Below, piece after piece: positions 1 to 9,239 of a stretch of 64,000 nt of DNA. The notes under the pieces are model-generated. The model was not told the origin of the DNA and ran no database searches. It saw only the letters and a program-made list of their open reading frames with translations. The stretch lies in the NCBI GenBank assembly GCA_019744815.1, contig JAIEUA010000011.1:310001-374000 (forward strand). The letters are read 5' to 3'. The first letter of the stretch is position 1; each line of letters opens with the position of its first letter. This DNA is from Phycisphaerales bacterium (lineage in GTDB: Bacteria > Planctomycetota > Phycisphaerae > Phycisphaerales > UBA1924). The position numbers and the translations under genes are program-made.

Positions 1-76
1 CTTGGGTCGACGCCGGCGGCTGTTGTTTTTGGATTGAACGGGCCCCCTGCCCCATGCTCCAGGGGAAGGCCGACAA

Positions 77-109
77 TGAAAAACGCCCCGGGCGTCAAGC
101 CCGGGGCGT
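77..109 (-). terminator. Rho-independent terminator of the dockerin-type secreted protein gene
   Basis: An 11-bp perfect stem (ACGCCCCGGGC at 83-93 against GCCCGGGGCGT at 99-109) closes a 5-base loop. On the minus strand it is followed by a run of T (77-83). It lies about 30 bases past the stop codon at 141. Confidence 0.85.
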
Positions 110-140
110 CGGAAAATCGGGAGAGTCCGCGAACCGAGAA

Positions 141-1571
141 TCAGTTCGTGGAGCCAGGGCAGAGCAGGTCGTTGTAGGCGCTGGCGAAGGCGACGAAATC
201 GGTGTCGTCGGTCGCGGCGTCGCCGTTGAAGTCACCGACGCCGAAGGGGCCGCCGGCGGTGAGCAGGTCGTTGTAGGCGCCAGCGAAGATCACGAAGTCC
301 GAGTCATCGACGAAGCCGTCGTCGTTGAGGTCGGCCGGGCAGTCGGTGGTGGCCTGGAACACGAGCAACGCGCGGTTCGCGAAGTTGGTCAGGGCGAGGC
401 GCTTGTAGACGCCGTCCCAACCGAACGACCACGCGGTGCCGATGGCGGTGATCTCGGTGCTGTTGGGCGTCGAGTCGGCCGGGAGCGTGAAGGGCGTGCC
501 GTCGAAGTTCTTCCACTGAGCGGTGACGGCGGCACCGTCCTCGTTGGCGAGCTTGATTACCTGGGCGAAGGCGGTCGACGGCGCGCCCTGATCGTTGTAG
601 ATGAAGACGCGCTTGGCCTGGCCCGGGGCGCCGCGGAGGATGCGGATGTTGTGCAAGCTGGTGAAGGCCAGGTCGCCGTCGCTGCCACCGATGTTGGAGG
701 TCGTCGACCAGACGTTGCTGCCGTTGCGCTTCGAGAGATACAGAGCGCGGCCGGAGCGGGCGACGGCGATGTCGCGGTCCACGTCCAGCGAGCGGTACAG
801 CGAGCCGCTGGTGTTGTTGATGCGGAAGTCGCCGGCGCCACCGATGGCGTTGGTGAACGCGGGCGTGAACCGGTCGAGCGCCAGATCGCCGCTGATGGTG
901 GTCGAGGGCTTCAGACCCCAGTACGCAGAAGCGCTGAAGGAAAGCGCCGCGACGGCCGCGGGAACGACTTCATTGTCGGGAGCGGTGAAGCCCTGACCGT
1001 TGAAGCCCAAGTCCCAAGCGCCGGCGTTGCCGCGGACGTTGGCACCCGGAGCCGAACCGATGAAGGCAAGGCTGGTGCTCGAATCGATGAAGGCGTAGGA
1101 CTGGAACTGGTCCGCGGGCGTCGCGCTGCCGCCGTCGGCGAACATGATCAGGTTGGCCTTGCTGAGCGAGTTGGCCGAGGGAGCGGCGGCCTCAGGGCTG
1201 AAGCGGAACCCGGTGTACTGACGACCGTTCGGCCATGAGGGCTTGTCGGCGTTGGTCACATCGGTGTCGCTGCGGGTGTAATAGGGAGCGGGAGCCGGAT
1301 CACCGAAGGTCCAGGCGCTCTTGATGACCGTCGCGCCGATCGGGCCGGTGACGCCCGAGCTGTTCCAGCCGCCGACCACCACGCGGTCGCCGTAGATCTC
1401 GACGGCGCTGGGGTTGTTGCCGATCCAGAACGGATTGGTGTTGTTGCTGCAGTACTCGCTGAGGCTGGGATTGACCGGGATGCGGCGGAAAATCAGTTGC
1501 TTGGCATCCGCGGAGCTGACACCGATGGTGCCGGCGACCGCCGCTAGAACGAGCAGATTCATCGTCTTCAT
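141..1571 (-). CDS. Secreted protein with a C-terminal dockerin-like tail
   Basis: The product is about 476 residues. I chose ATG at 1571 because it starts a clean signal peptide (MKTMNLLVLAAVAGTIGVSS) and is preceded by GGGAG. The middle has no domain I recognise. It is rich in Asn, Ser, Ala and Gly and looks like a beta-rich extracellular protein. The last 60 residues hold two calcium-loop repeats, DLNDDGFVDDSDF and DFNGDAATDDTDF, each followed by a similar FA.AYNDLL segment. These are type I dockerin-like repeats, common on exported planctomycete proteins. The DNA of the two repeats (about 160-330) is also visibly duplicated. It is probably secreted. Ligand and partner are unknown. Confidence 0.75.
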   Translation of the reverse strand: MKTMNLLVLAAVAGTIGVSSADAKQLIFRRIPVNPSLSEYCSNNTNPFWIGNNPSAVEIYGDRVVVGGWNSSGVTGPIGATVIKSAWTFGDPAPAPYYTRSDTDVTNADKPSWPNGRQYTGFRFSPEAAAPSANSLSKANLIMFADGGSATPADQFQSYAFIDSSTSLAFIGSAPGANVRGNAGAWDLGFNGQGFTAPDNEVVPAAVAALSFSASAYWGLKPSTTISGDLALDRFTPAFTNAIGGAGDFRINNTSGSLYRSLDVDRDIAVARSGRALYLSKRNGSNVWSTTSNIGGSDGDLAFTSLHNIRILRGAPGQAKRVFIYNDQGAPSTAFAQVIKLANEDGAAVTAQWKNFDGTPFTLPADSTPNSTEITAIGTAWSFGWDGVYKRLALTNFANRALLVFQATTDCPADLNDDGFVDDSDFVIFAGAYNDLLTAGGPFGVGDFNGDAATDDTDFVAFASAYNDLLCPGSTN

Positions 1572-1752
1572 ACAAAGCTCTCCCGTTGATTGACGCGGCG
1601 ACAACCGTCGCCGCAAGACCTGACACCGGACCCCGGTGCTCCAAGTCGAGTGTACTAGAAACTCAGGAAAAAACAGTACGTTTTGAAGCACCCGGTCGGG
1701 TTTTTCGCGGAGGAAGGACCGACAATCTGAAAACGATACAGAAACACGTCCG

Positions 1753-1774
1753 ATAACGCGTTCACGAGCGTTAT
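1753..1774 (-). terminator. Hairpin downstream of the ROK kinase, possible terminator
   Basis: A 7-bp perfect inverted repeat (ATAACGC and GCGTTAT) with an 8-base loop lies 6 bases past the ROK kinase stop. No strong T-run follows on the minus strand, so terminator function is only possible. Confidence 0.35.
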
Positions 1775-1779
1775 GATTG

Positions 1780-2667
1780 TCACCGGACGGCGAGTCGCGC
1801 CACGCCCTTGGCGGCGAGGTGCGGCGAATCGGCGAAGCAGAGTTGCCAGTCGGGCCGCGCGACGCGGGTGAGGTCGGCGTCGACGGCTTGGCGGAGCGCC
1901 GCCGCCGCTGGCGCGAGGCTCATGCCGACGTAGCCGAGCAGCGCGATCTCCTGCGGCCGATAGATGGCGTGACAGATTCGCAGAGCCCTGGCCAGCGCGC
2001 GGATGGGGGCGGCGGTCGCATCGAGCCTGCCCAACTTGAACGCGAAGTCGTCACCCAGCGAGCGACGCAGCGCGGGCAGACCGATGTACGCCTCGAGGCC
2101 GCCGCGACCGGCGTCGGGTCCGATCGGCGCGTCGGCTTCGAGCGAGACGTCGAGCTGGCCGATGTGGCCGGAGCTCTCGCCGGTGACACGCAAGAACTCG
2201 CCATCATCGACCACGGCGGCGCCGACTCCGGTGCCCAGGGAGAGCGCGAGCAGGCGGCCGGTGGGACGCTTCGAACTCCAATAGCCGTAGGCTGCTGCGG
2301 CGGCATCCGAATGCACGGCGACGCTTGTCGGTGCGGCGAAGCCTTGTCGCTCCAGCGCTCGCGAAACGATCTCTCGGAGCGGGAGCGCTTGCAGCGCGGG
2401 AAGATTCGCCGAGTACTCCACGCGGGTCTTGCCGGAGTCCAGCAGACCGGGAACGCACAGGCCGACGGCGTCGATGGGCTCGGCGCTGGACGGGATAGCA
2501 GAAGCGACCGCCTCAATGAGAGCCTCGATGGCGGGGCGGCTGTATTCGCGGCTGCGGGCGAGGCCGATCGTCGAGCCGTCGGCGCCGATGAGGGCCGCCT
2601 TGACCGAAGTGCCACCGATGTCGAGACCAAGGTGCGCCATGGGGTGTGCTTCAGAGACCGGGTTCAT
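1780..2667 (-). CDS. ROK-family sugar kinase
   Basis: A 295-residue ATP-dependent sugar kinase of the ROK family. It has the N-terminal phosphate loop GLDIGGTSVK (residues 14-23), a candidate catalytic Asp in VHSDA (about 121), a second ATP motif SLGTGVGA (143-150) and GHIG (167-170). The usual zinc-binding C.CG..GC.E motif after GHIG is absent: the matching stretch reads PDAGRGGLEAY. The start at 2667 overlaps the upstream glycosyltransferase stop by ATGA, which suggests translational coupling. ATG at 2640 is an alternative start. The substrate (glucose or another hexose) cannot be told from sequence. Confidence 0.85.
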   Translation of the reverse strand: MNPVSEAHPMAHLGLDIGGTSVKAALIGADGSTIGLARSREYSRPAIEALIEAVASAIPSSAEPIDAVGLCVPGLLDSGKTRVEYSANLPALQALPLREIVSRALERQGFAAPTSVAVHSDAAAAAYGYWSSKRPTGRLLALSLGTGVGAAVVDDGEFLRVTGESSGHIGQLDVSLEADAPIGPDAGRGGLEAYIGLPALRRSLGDDFAFKLGRLDATAAPIRALARALRICHAIYRPQEIALLGYVGMSLAPAAAALRQAVDADLTRVARPDWQLCFADSPHLAAKGVARLAVR

Positions 2668-3494
2668 CGCGGCACGAGGCGGAACTGTCCGGCCGCGTCC
2701 ACGTCGAGACGGTACGAGGCTTCCAGCCCGCGGCGGGCCAGAGCCCGTTCGACGGCGAGCCGGCTGGCGGCGAGCTGCTCGGCGCGACGCGCCTTGCTGA
2801 TCATCCCCGGGTGGACACGGTACAGGTAGAGAGGCTCGTCGATGCGCCCAAACTCGGTCACCTCGCTGAGCTTCAGGCAGAGGTCGTAATCGGGTGCCGC
2901 GGGGAGACTGGGGTCGATCCCACCGACGGCCATGTAGCAGTCCTTGCGGACAAGCCGGAAGGCGAGGGTCATGAACTCGACGAGCAAGCGGTCCCTGTCG
3001 AAGGGAATGTTGGATCGGTAGCCCAGACCCTTGGGCTGGGTGTTCTCATCGATCATGAGGTGCTGGGTGTAGACCACCCCGACGGACGGATGGGCGTCGA
3101 GTTCTTGGACGCAGCGTTCCACGGCGGGCTTGGCGAGGAGATCATCGCTGTCGACGACCCCGACGAGCTCGCCCCGGGCAAGCGAGTAAAGCTCCGAAAG
3201 AGTCGGGGCGACCCCTCGGGCGGGCCGACGGAGCACCCGGCAGCGTGGATCTGCTCTGGCGAGTCGATCGGCAAGATCGGCCGAGCCGTCGGTGGAGCCG
3301 TCGTCCATCACGAGCAGCTCGAGGTCGGACCAAGACTGGGTCAGGACGCTGCGGATGGCGGCCTCGACGAAGCGGGCGCGGTCGCGGACGGGCATGAGGA
3401 CGGAAACACGGGGCACGGGGCGGTCGGGGAGAGGGCGAGGGAATATGAAGAGCGGTTGAAGATGGCCGGAGGAGGCGTACACTAGCCGTCCCAT
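2664..3494 (-). CDS. Glycosyltransferase family 2
   Basis: A GT-A fold transferase of up to 276 residues. The N-terminal strand PRVSVLMPVRDR leads into MDDGSTDG (63-70) and the nucleotide-sugar/metal motif VDSDD (114-118). The C-terminal half has YDLCLKL and a LYLYRVHPGMIS segment typical of GT2 enzymes. The first 26 residues look non-native and overlap a good promoter for the divergent trigger factor gene, so translation may start at GTG 3416. It is probably cotranscribed with the ROK kinase, suggesting a sugar-modification pair. The acceptor is unknown. Confidence 0.85.
   Translation of the reverse strand: MGRLVYASSGHLQPLFIFPRPLPDRPVPRVSVLMPVRDRARFVEAAIRSVLTQSWSDLELLVMDDGSTDGSADLADRLARADPRCRVLRRPARGVAPTLSELYSLARGELVGVVDSDDLLAKPAVERCVQELDAHPSVGVVYTQHLMIDENTQPKGLGYRSNIPFDRDRLLVEFMTLAFRLVRKDCYMAVGGIDPSLPAAPDYDLCLKLSEVTEFGRIDEPLYLYRVHPGMISKARRAEQLAASRLAVERALARRGLEASYRLDVDAAGQFRLVPR
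3456..3483 (+). promoter_or_regulatory. Putative sigma70-type promoter of tig
   Basis: TTGAAG (3456-3461), a 16-base spacer and TACACT (3478-3483) lie about 110 bases before the tig start. The elements overlap the annotated N-terminus of the divergent glycosyltransferase. Confidence 0.5.
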
Positions 3495-3591
3495 TTCCGG
3501 GACAATTCGTTTCGCCGCCGCGGGGCGGCGCGATTACCGACGGACGACCGCCGGCGCTTTGAGCGTGCGGCTCATGGCCGGAGCTTTCCCT

Positions 3592-4983
3592 ATGTCTCAA
3601 GCGCAAACCCTCGAAGCCAACAACGACGTTCAGATTACCGATGCCGGCCCGTGCCGCAAACGAGTGTCGATCCGGATCCCCGCGGCCAAGGTGGACGCGA
3701 AGCTCCGCGAGTCGCTCGACGTGTGGTCGAACCAGGCCCAGCTACCCGGCTTCCGCCGCGGCCGCGTGCCGGCGGCGTTGGTCGAGAAGCGCTTCGGTGA
3801 CGCGCTCCGCAGCGAGGCCAAGAACCAGCTCGTCGGCAACGCCTTCCAGGCGGCGGTGGAGAAGGCCAGCCTGAAGATCGTCGGCGACCCCTTCAGCGAG
3901 ACGCTGCCCTCGGTTGAGATCAAGCCCGGGCAGGACTTGGCGTTCGAGATCGACGTCGAGGTGCAGCCCGAGTTCTCGCTCCCCAGCCTCGACGGCATCC
4001 CGGTCCGCAAGCCGACGTTCGAAGTGCCCGACGCGGTCGTGAACGAAGAGATCCAGAAGATCCTGATCAACGAGGGCGAGCTCGAGCCCCGCGACACCCC
4101 GGAGGCTGGCGACTACCTCACCGGCCACGGCGTCATGACCGGCGCCGACGGCACCGAGTTCTACAACATCAAGGGCTGCGTCGTCCAGATCCCCACCGCG
4201 GACAAGGGCGGCAAGGGCATGATCCTGGGCGTGATGGTCGAGGACTTCGCCAAGCAGTTCGGTTCGCCCAAGGTGGGCCAGACCGCGACGCTGAAGACCA
4301 CCGGCCCGGAGAACCACGAGGTTGAGAAGCTCCGCGGCGCGAAGGTCACCATTACGTTCGCGGTGGAGCGGATCGACCGCATCATCCTGGGCAAGATCGA
4401 GACCCTGCTGAAGGCCTTCGGCATGACCGACGAGCAGCAGCTCAAGGACGCGGTGAAGTCGCGCCTGGAGCAGCGCGTGCAGATCCAGCAGCAGTCGGTG
4501 ATGCGTCAGCAGATCGCCGCCCACCTGCTCAAGAACACGACGGTCGAGCTTCCCCAGCGGATCACCGCGATCCAGTCGGCCCGCAACCTCGAGCGCCGGC
4601 GCATGGAGCTCATGTACCGCGGCGTCGATGCCCAGAAGATCGAGGAGCACATCGCCGAGCTGCGGAGCTCGAGCGGCGAGGTCGCGGTTCGTGACCTCAA
4701 GATGTTCTTCATCCTCAGCCGCGCCGCCGACGATCTCGCGGTGACGGTGGACGAGAACGAGTTCAACGGCCGCATCGCTCAGATCGCGATGGAGCGGGGC
4801 ATGCGTCCGGAGAAGCTGCGTGCCGAGATCATCCAGCGGAACCAAGCGGGCGTGCTGTTCCAGCAGATCCGCGAGCACAAGGCGATGGACGCGATCCTCG
4901 CTAAGGCCAAGGTGACCGAGATGCCCGCCGACGAGTTCAACAAGATCCTCGCCGAAGAGGCCAAGAGCGGCCCGGCGGTGTGA
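3592..4983 (+). CDS. tig: Trigger factor, ribosome-associated chaperone
   Basis: A 463-residue trigger factor, a peptidyl-prolyl isomerase and chaperone docking at the ribosome exit tunnel. The ribosome-binding signature LPGFRRGRVP lies at residues 51-60. A PPIase-like middle (about 150-260, with GADGTEF and AKVTITFAVERI) and a helical C-terminal domain follow. Start 3592 (MSQAQTLEAN) fits the family and has GGAG about 9 bases upstream. The reading frame stays open further upstream to 3559. It stands alone, with its own promoter and terminator. Confidence 0.93.
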   Translation: MSQAQTLEANNDVQITDAGPCRKRVSIRIPAAKVDAKLRESLDVWSNQAQLPGFRRGRVPAALVEKRFGDALRSEAKNQLVGNAFQAAVEKASLKIVGDPFSETLPSVEIKPGQDLAFEIDVEVQPEFSLPSLDGIPVRKPTFEVPDAVVNEEIQKILINEGELEPRDTPEAGDYLTGHGVMTGADGTEFYNIKGCVVQIPTADKGGKGMILGVMVEDFAKQFGSPKVGQTATLKTTGPENHEVEKLRGAKVTITFAVERIDRIILGKIETLLKAFGMTDEQQLKDAVKSRLEQRVQIQQQSVMRQQIAAHLLKNTTVELPQRITAIQSARNLERRRMELMYRGVDAQKIEEHIAELRSSSGEVAVRDLKMFFILSRAADDLAVTVDENEFNGRIAQIAMERGMRPEKLRAEIIQRNQAGVLFQQIREHKAMDAILAKAKVTEMPADEFNKILAEEAKSGPAV

Positions 4984-5044
4984 GCGGGAAAGAGAAGGGG
5001 CCAGGGGCGGGACTGAGGTTGGAGAACGCAAGCAGAGCACACAA

Positions 5045-5069
5045 GCGGAGCCCTCGGGCTCCGCTTTTT
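5045..5069 (+). terminator. Rho-independent terminator of tig
   Basis: An 8-bp perfect stem (GCGGAGCC and GGCTCCGC), loop CTCG, then TTTTTC on the plus strand, about 60 bases after the tig stop. Confidence 0.9.
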
Positions 5070-5127
5070 CTTTCGTGAGGGGCGGCTTGCAAGAGCAGGC
5101 GGAAGCTCGCGGCCCTGCTATGCGTGG

Positions 5128-6435
5128 TTACGCGGCCAGCGACTTGATGTGCTGGTCGAGGTCCAGAACCATCGGATCCGACTTGTGCTCGTCGTCCAAG
5201 TCCACCCCCAGCGAGAAGCAGATGCTGTGCGCGGACTCGGCGATCGGATCGAAACGGCAACTGCTGATCCGCACACCCTTGGCGTCGAGCAGATAGGCGA
5301 CCGCGCCGTGGCCGTCTTCGTGCATGATCTCGATGTTGCTGTCCACGATCCGGAAGCTCTTGCGCTGCATGGCGGAGGAGGGAGCGGCGGCGTGACGCGT
5401 CATCTGCTCGTCCATCACCTCGGCGAGGCGAGCGTGCACCATGGCGGCGATGGCCTCGGGGCCGTCGAGACGGTCGGCGACTTCGCCGAAGACATCGCAC
5501 ACGGTCTGGTATTCCTTAACCGCCTCGGCGACCAGCTTGTCGATCGCGGAGCGTTCCAGGCCGAGCTTCTTGGCGGCGGCGGCTTCCTCCGCGATGGCGT
5601 CGCGAGGATTGAAGGCCTCGCCCGGGCCGACCTCGGCGGTGCGGGTCGCCGCGGGCGGGCGGCTGAGCGTGATGGGCTGGGCGGTCTGCGGATCAACCGA
5701 CACCGCGCCGGCGTAAAAAGCGATGCGGTGCAGGCGGAGCACCAGGTCGCTGCGCTTCGCCTCGCCGGGGGCGACGTGGTGCCATTGGATGGGCAGGCAG
5801 AGCGTCTTGGGGAATCGCCACTTGTTGAGCAACGCGCCGACAACATCCACATGGGTGAAGGGCAGCGTGGTGAGCTCGGCCTTGTACGCCGCGGCGGGTG
5901 TGGCGCCGGGGCGATGAGCGGCGAGCACCGCCTCGCCCTGGATCTTGTGCTGCAGCGGGATGCCGGCATCGAGCATGAGGCCGATCACGAAGGCCTCGAC
6001 GCGGGCCTCCGGGGCGATGCGTCCGGCGAGGGATTGAGCGAGGCAGGCGCGGAAGACCGACTGCGTCCAGACCTGGCGGCTGACGTCGCGGTCACCGACG
6101 CCTCCCGCGGCGCGGGCCATGAAGAAGCCCAGGGCCAGCGTGCGGAGGCGGGTGGTGCCGAGCAGGACGCAGGCACGCTCGATGCTGGTCACGGGCTCGC
6201 GCTGGGCGAAGAAGGCGGAGTTGGCGAGCTTGAGGAGCCTGCCGCAGATCGCGTGATCGGTCTTGATGACGCCGGCGTAGTCGCGGAGCTGGCTGTTGGG
6301 GTCTTGGACGAGGGTGAGGATGCGAGTGGCGACCTCGGGCTGGGTTTCGATGCCGACGCGCTCCAGCTTGCGCTCCAGCGATTGGAGGAGCGTTTCGACT
6401 TCGCCGGCGGACATTTTGCCCCGAGGCTTGTTCAT
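5128..6435 (-). CDS. HDOD-domain protein
   Basis: A 435-residue soluble protein. Residues about 15-230 match the HDOD domain, a non-catalytic relative of HD phosphohydrolases often found in signalling proteins (LLKLANSAFFAQREPVTSIE, then LLGTTRLRTLALGF). The C-terminal about 110 residues (SFRIVDSNIEIMHEDG onward) form a separate region I do not recognise, with a FSLGVDLDDEHKSDPM stretch. No GGDEF, EAL or kinase domain is attached. It lies downstream of pdxH on the same strand across a 193-base gap. A regulatory role is inferred. Confidence 0.8.
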   Translation of the reverse strand: MNKPRGKMSAGEVETLLQSLERKLERVGIETQPEVATRILTLVQDPNSQLRDYAGVIKTDHAICGRLLKLANSAFFAQREPVTSIERACVLLGTTRLRTLALGFFMARAAGGVGDRDVSRQVWTQSVFRACLAQSLAGRIAPEARVEAFVIGLMLDAGIPLQHKIQGEAVLAAHRPGATPAAAYKAELTTLPFTHVDVVGALLNKWRFPKTLCLPIQWHHVAPGEAKRSDLVLRLHRIAFYAGAVSVDPQTAQPITLSRPPAATRTAEVGPGEAFNPRDAIAEEAAAAKKLGLERSAIDKLVAEAVKEYQTVCDVFGEVADRLDGPEAIAAMVHARLAEVMDEQMTRHAAAPSSAMQRKSFRIVDSNIEIMHEDGHGAVAYLLDAKGVRISSCRFDPIAESAHSICFSLGVDLDDEHKSDPMVLDLDQHIKSLAA

Positions 6436-6628
6436 GCCGCAACCTGTCGGCCCGATCGCCGGCGCGGGATCTCCCGCGCGGCCCGGCCGCTGGCGGGTTA
6501 TCGACGGAGCCAGAGCGCTGTTGCAGCCGGATTCGGCGGTTGCCGGAAATTGTCCGAACTGCGGCCCACGAAAGCACTTGTTAGGGAACGCCGTGTGAAG
6601 ATGGGCAAAGCACGGTCGTTGTAAGTCC

Positions 6629-7336
6629 TCAGGGCTGCAGACGGGTCGAGGTCCAGGGGGTGGGATCGAAGCTGGCCTCGCGGGCGGACGGCTTGAGGGC
6701 GCGGGTCCAGACAGCGCGGTCGTGCACGCGGCCTGGGCCCCCGAGCCAGAGCTCGACGCGTTCGGCCCACAACCGCGAGCCTCCCCAGTGCGGCGGCCTC
6801 GGGATGTTCACCGCATCGCCTTTGTCCATAACGTCCTTGAGCGACAGGTTCAGCTTGTCCATCGCGCCCATCACCTGCATGAGCAGGGCGTCGCGTGAAT
6901 CGATCGGCTGGCTCTGGTTGCTGGACCAGGCGCCGAGGCGGTTCTCCCAGCCGCGGGTCTTGAAGTAGTCGTCGCTTTCCTGAGCGGGGCTGCGGACGAC
7001 CGGTCCCTCGATGCGGACCTGCTTCTCAAGGCCGTCCCAGTGGAACACGGCGGCGGCGCGGGGGTGCTTGGCCAAGCCCTTGCCCTTGCGGCTTTCGTAG
7101 TTGGTGTGGAAGACGATGGCCCCGTCGTCGAGGATCTTCTTGCAGAGCACGATGCGGGCGGTGAGCGTGCCGGACTCGTCGAGGCAGGCGAGGGTAAAGG
7201 CGTTGGGGTTCGGGGTGATCTTCTTGGCATGAGCCTCGTCGAACCACGAGCGGAACAGAGGCCAGGGGCTGTCGGGCAGCTCGTCGGGCAGGGTGTTCTG
7301 AGGGGCGAAGACGGAGAAGAGGTCGAGGTCGGGCAT
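6629..7336 (-). CDS. pdxH: Pyridoxine/pyridoxamine 5'-phosphate oxidase
   Basis: A 235-residue FMN enzyme that oxidises pyridoxine or pyridoxamine phosphate to pyridoxal 5'-phosphate. Family signatures are ARIVLCKKILDDGAIVFHTN, ESRKGKGLAKHPRAAAVFHW and VRIEGPV, and the C-terminal block RPPHWGGSRLWAERVELW. Start 7336 (MPDLDLF) is preceded by GGGAG. It is divergent from dnaB across about 165 bases. Length and motifs are normal for the family. Confidence 0.93.
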   Translation of the reverse strand: MPDLDLFSVFAPQNTLPDELPDSPWPLFRSWFDEAHAKKITPNPNAFTLACLDESGTLTARIVLCKKILDDGAIVFHTNYESRKGKGLAKHPRAAAVFHWDGLEKQVRIEGPVVRSPAQESDDYFKTRGWENRLGAWSSNQSQPIDSRDALLMQVMGAMDKLNLSLKDVMDKGDAVNIPRPPHWGGSRLWAERVELWLGGPGRVHDRAVWTRALKPSAREASFDPTPWTSTRLQP

Positions 7337-7501
7337 GGCGGGCTCCCGTCGTGTGTGATGGACTCTTGGCACGGGCTGATCGGGACCTGATCGGCTTCGC
7401 CATTCTTCGCGGTCGGGATGCAACTGTCGCGTTGTGGAAGGGATTCGGGACGAGTTGTCGCTTGTAGTCGATGCGTGAACCGGGCACGCTACGCTCGCCG
7501 C

Positions 7502-9220
7502 GTGAGCTCCTTTTCTGGACAAGATTCCAACGCCGAGGTGAAGCCGGGGCGTGGTCGGTTTGAGCGTCGGCCCCCGGTGTCGACTGAGAAGCTGTTCGAT
7601 CGGCTGCCGCCGCACTCGCTGGAGGCGGAGATGAGCCTCCTGGGCTCGATCCTGCTCGATCCGCGGATGCTGAGCGACATCCTGTCGATCGTGCGAAGCC
7701 CCGAGGAGTTCTACAGCGAGGCGCACAGCGCGATCTACAAGGCCGCGGTCGAGGTCTTCGATCGATACAACAGCGGCGACCTGGTGCAGATCGTCGAGGC
7801 GATCAAGGACAAGGGCCAGCTGGAACTGATCGGCGGGGCGGAGTACCTGGTCAAGCTGGCGGAGAGCGTGCCCAGCGCGGTCAACGCCCCCCACTACGCG
7901 CGGATCGTGTCGGAAAAGGCCAAGCTGCGGAAGCTGATCGACGCGGCGGGGACGATCCTGTACGACTCGTTCCACGTCGGCGAGCTCGGACCGGATGGCG
8001 CCCGCGAGGTGCTCGACAAGGCCGAGATGATGGTCTTCGAGATCGCGCAGCAGACCCAGAGCGCCGACCCGCAGCTGCTCAAGGACCTGTTGCAGCTCGA
8101 GATCGACCGGATCGAGAGCCAGGAGGGCAAGGGGATCAGCGGCGTGCCGTCGGGCTATCCCGATCTCGACGACATGCTCCGAGGCATGCAGCCGGGCGAA
8201 CTGATCATCATCGCCGCACGTCCGTCGATGGGTAAGACGGCGCTCGCGCTCAACATCGCCGAGCAGATGGCGACGGGCGGCAACAGCGGCGGGTCGCCGA
8301 CCACGCCGATCCCGATCGCGCTGTTCAGCCTGGAAATGTCAAAGTCCGCGGTCACGCAGCGATTGATCTCGGCGCGCTCGGGCATCCCATCCCAGAACCT
8401 CCGAGGCGGCATCCGGCTGAGCGACCGCGACTATCGCAAGCTGCTCTCGGCGTGCGACGAACTGGCGAAGGCGCCGGTCTATGTCGACGACACGCCCAAC
8501 ATGACGGTCCTGGCGCTGCGAGCCCGCGCCCGACGGCTGGTGGCGCAGCACGGCGTCAAGGCGATCATGATCGACTACCTGCAGCTGCTCACAGCGCCGG
8601 GCGCGGCACGCGAGAGCCGCCAGGTTGAGGTCTCGACCATCTCCCGCGGTATCAAGGCTCTGGCCCGCGAGCTGAACGTTCCGGTGGTCTGCCTGTCGCA
8701 GCTCAACCGCGCCAGCGAGCAGCGCGAGGGCAACAAGCCCCGCATGAGCGACCTGCGCGAGTCGGGCTCGATCGAGCAGGACGCCGACGTGATCATCCTG
8801 CTGCACCGCGAGGACTACTACCACGTCCAGGACGAGAACTGGAAGCTCGAGAACCCCGACAAGGTCGGCGTCGCGGAACTGATCGTCGCCAAGCAGCGCA
8901 ACGGCCCGACCGGTGTCGTCAAGCTCGCCTGGGACAGCAACACCACGCGGTTCCAGAGCTACGCCGGGCACATGCAGCCGCCGCCCGAGTTTGCTGGATC
9001 GTCGCCGTTCGAATCGGCGGCAGCGGGACCGGATATCGGATACGCGCAGCCGTCGGATGCGGCGTCGAACTTCGGCCATCCCCGCAGCGCGTTTGCGCCG
9101 GCACCCAAGACCGGGCCGATCTCCAACCACCGCGACGGCGGCGGGCCGGACAAGGACGAGGCTCCGCCATTCGACGCGACCGACGAAGGCGACGGCACGG
9201 TGGGCGGCATCCCGTACTGA
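7502..9220 (+). CDS. dnaB: Replicative DNA helicase DnaB
   Basis: A hexameric helicase that unwinds DNA at the replication fork. The N-terminal primase-interaction domain begins at DRLPPHSLEAEMSLLGSILL. The RecA-like C-terminal domain has Walker A ARPSMGKTA around residue 240 and Walker B IMIDYLQLL, followed by LSQLNRASEQREGNKPRMSD and DLRESGSIEQDADVI. There is no intein. I place the start at GTG 7502 (VSSFSGQ); the frame is open to 7418 but the extra 28 residues are not DnaB-like. A low-complexity tail of about 80 residues follows the core. Confidence 0.94.
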   Translation: MSSFSGQDSNAEVKPGRGRFERRPPVSTEKLFDRLPPHSLEAEMSLLGSILLDPRMLSDILSIVRSPEEFYSEAHSAIYKAAVEVFDRYNSGDLVQIVEAIKDKGQLELIGGAEYLVKLAESVPSAVNAPHYARIVSEKAKLRKLIDAAGTILYDSFHVGELGPDGAREVLDKAEMMVFEIAQQTQSADPQLLKDLLQLEIDRIESQEGKGISGVPSGYPDLDDMLRGMQPGELIIIAARPSMGKTALALNIAEQMATGGNSGGSPTTPIPIALFSLEMSKSAVTQRLISARSGIPSQNLRGGIRLSDRDYRKLLSACDELAKAPVYVDDTPNMTVLALRARARRLVAQHGVKAIMIDYLQLLTAPGAARESRQVEVSTISRGIKALARELNVPVVCLSQLNRASEQREGNKPRMSDLRESGSIEQDADVIILLHREDYYHVQDENWKLENPDKVGVAELIVAKQRNGPTGVVKLAWDSNTTRFQSYAGHMQPPPEFAGSSPFESAAAGPDIGYAQPSDAASNFGHPRSAFAPAPKTGPISNHRDGGGPDKDEAPPFDATDEGDGTVGGIPY

Positions 9221-9239
9221 GTTGCCGCCATAGCTCGCT

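Noticed and set aside
3742-5040. A 432-residue open frame opposite tig
   Set aside because: Leu/Arg/Asp-rich shadow of the trigger factor frame with no domain.
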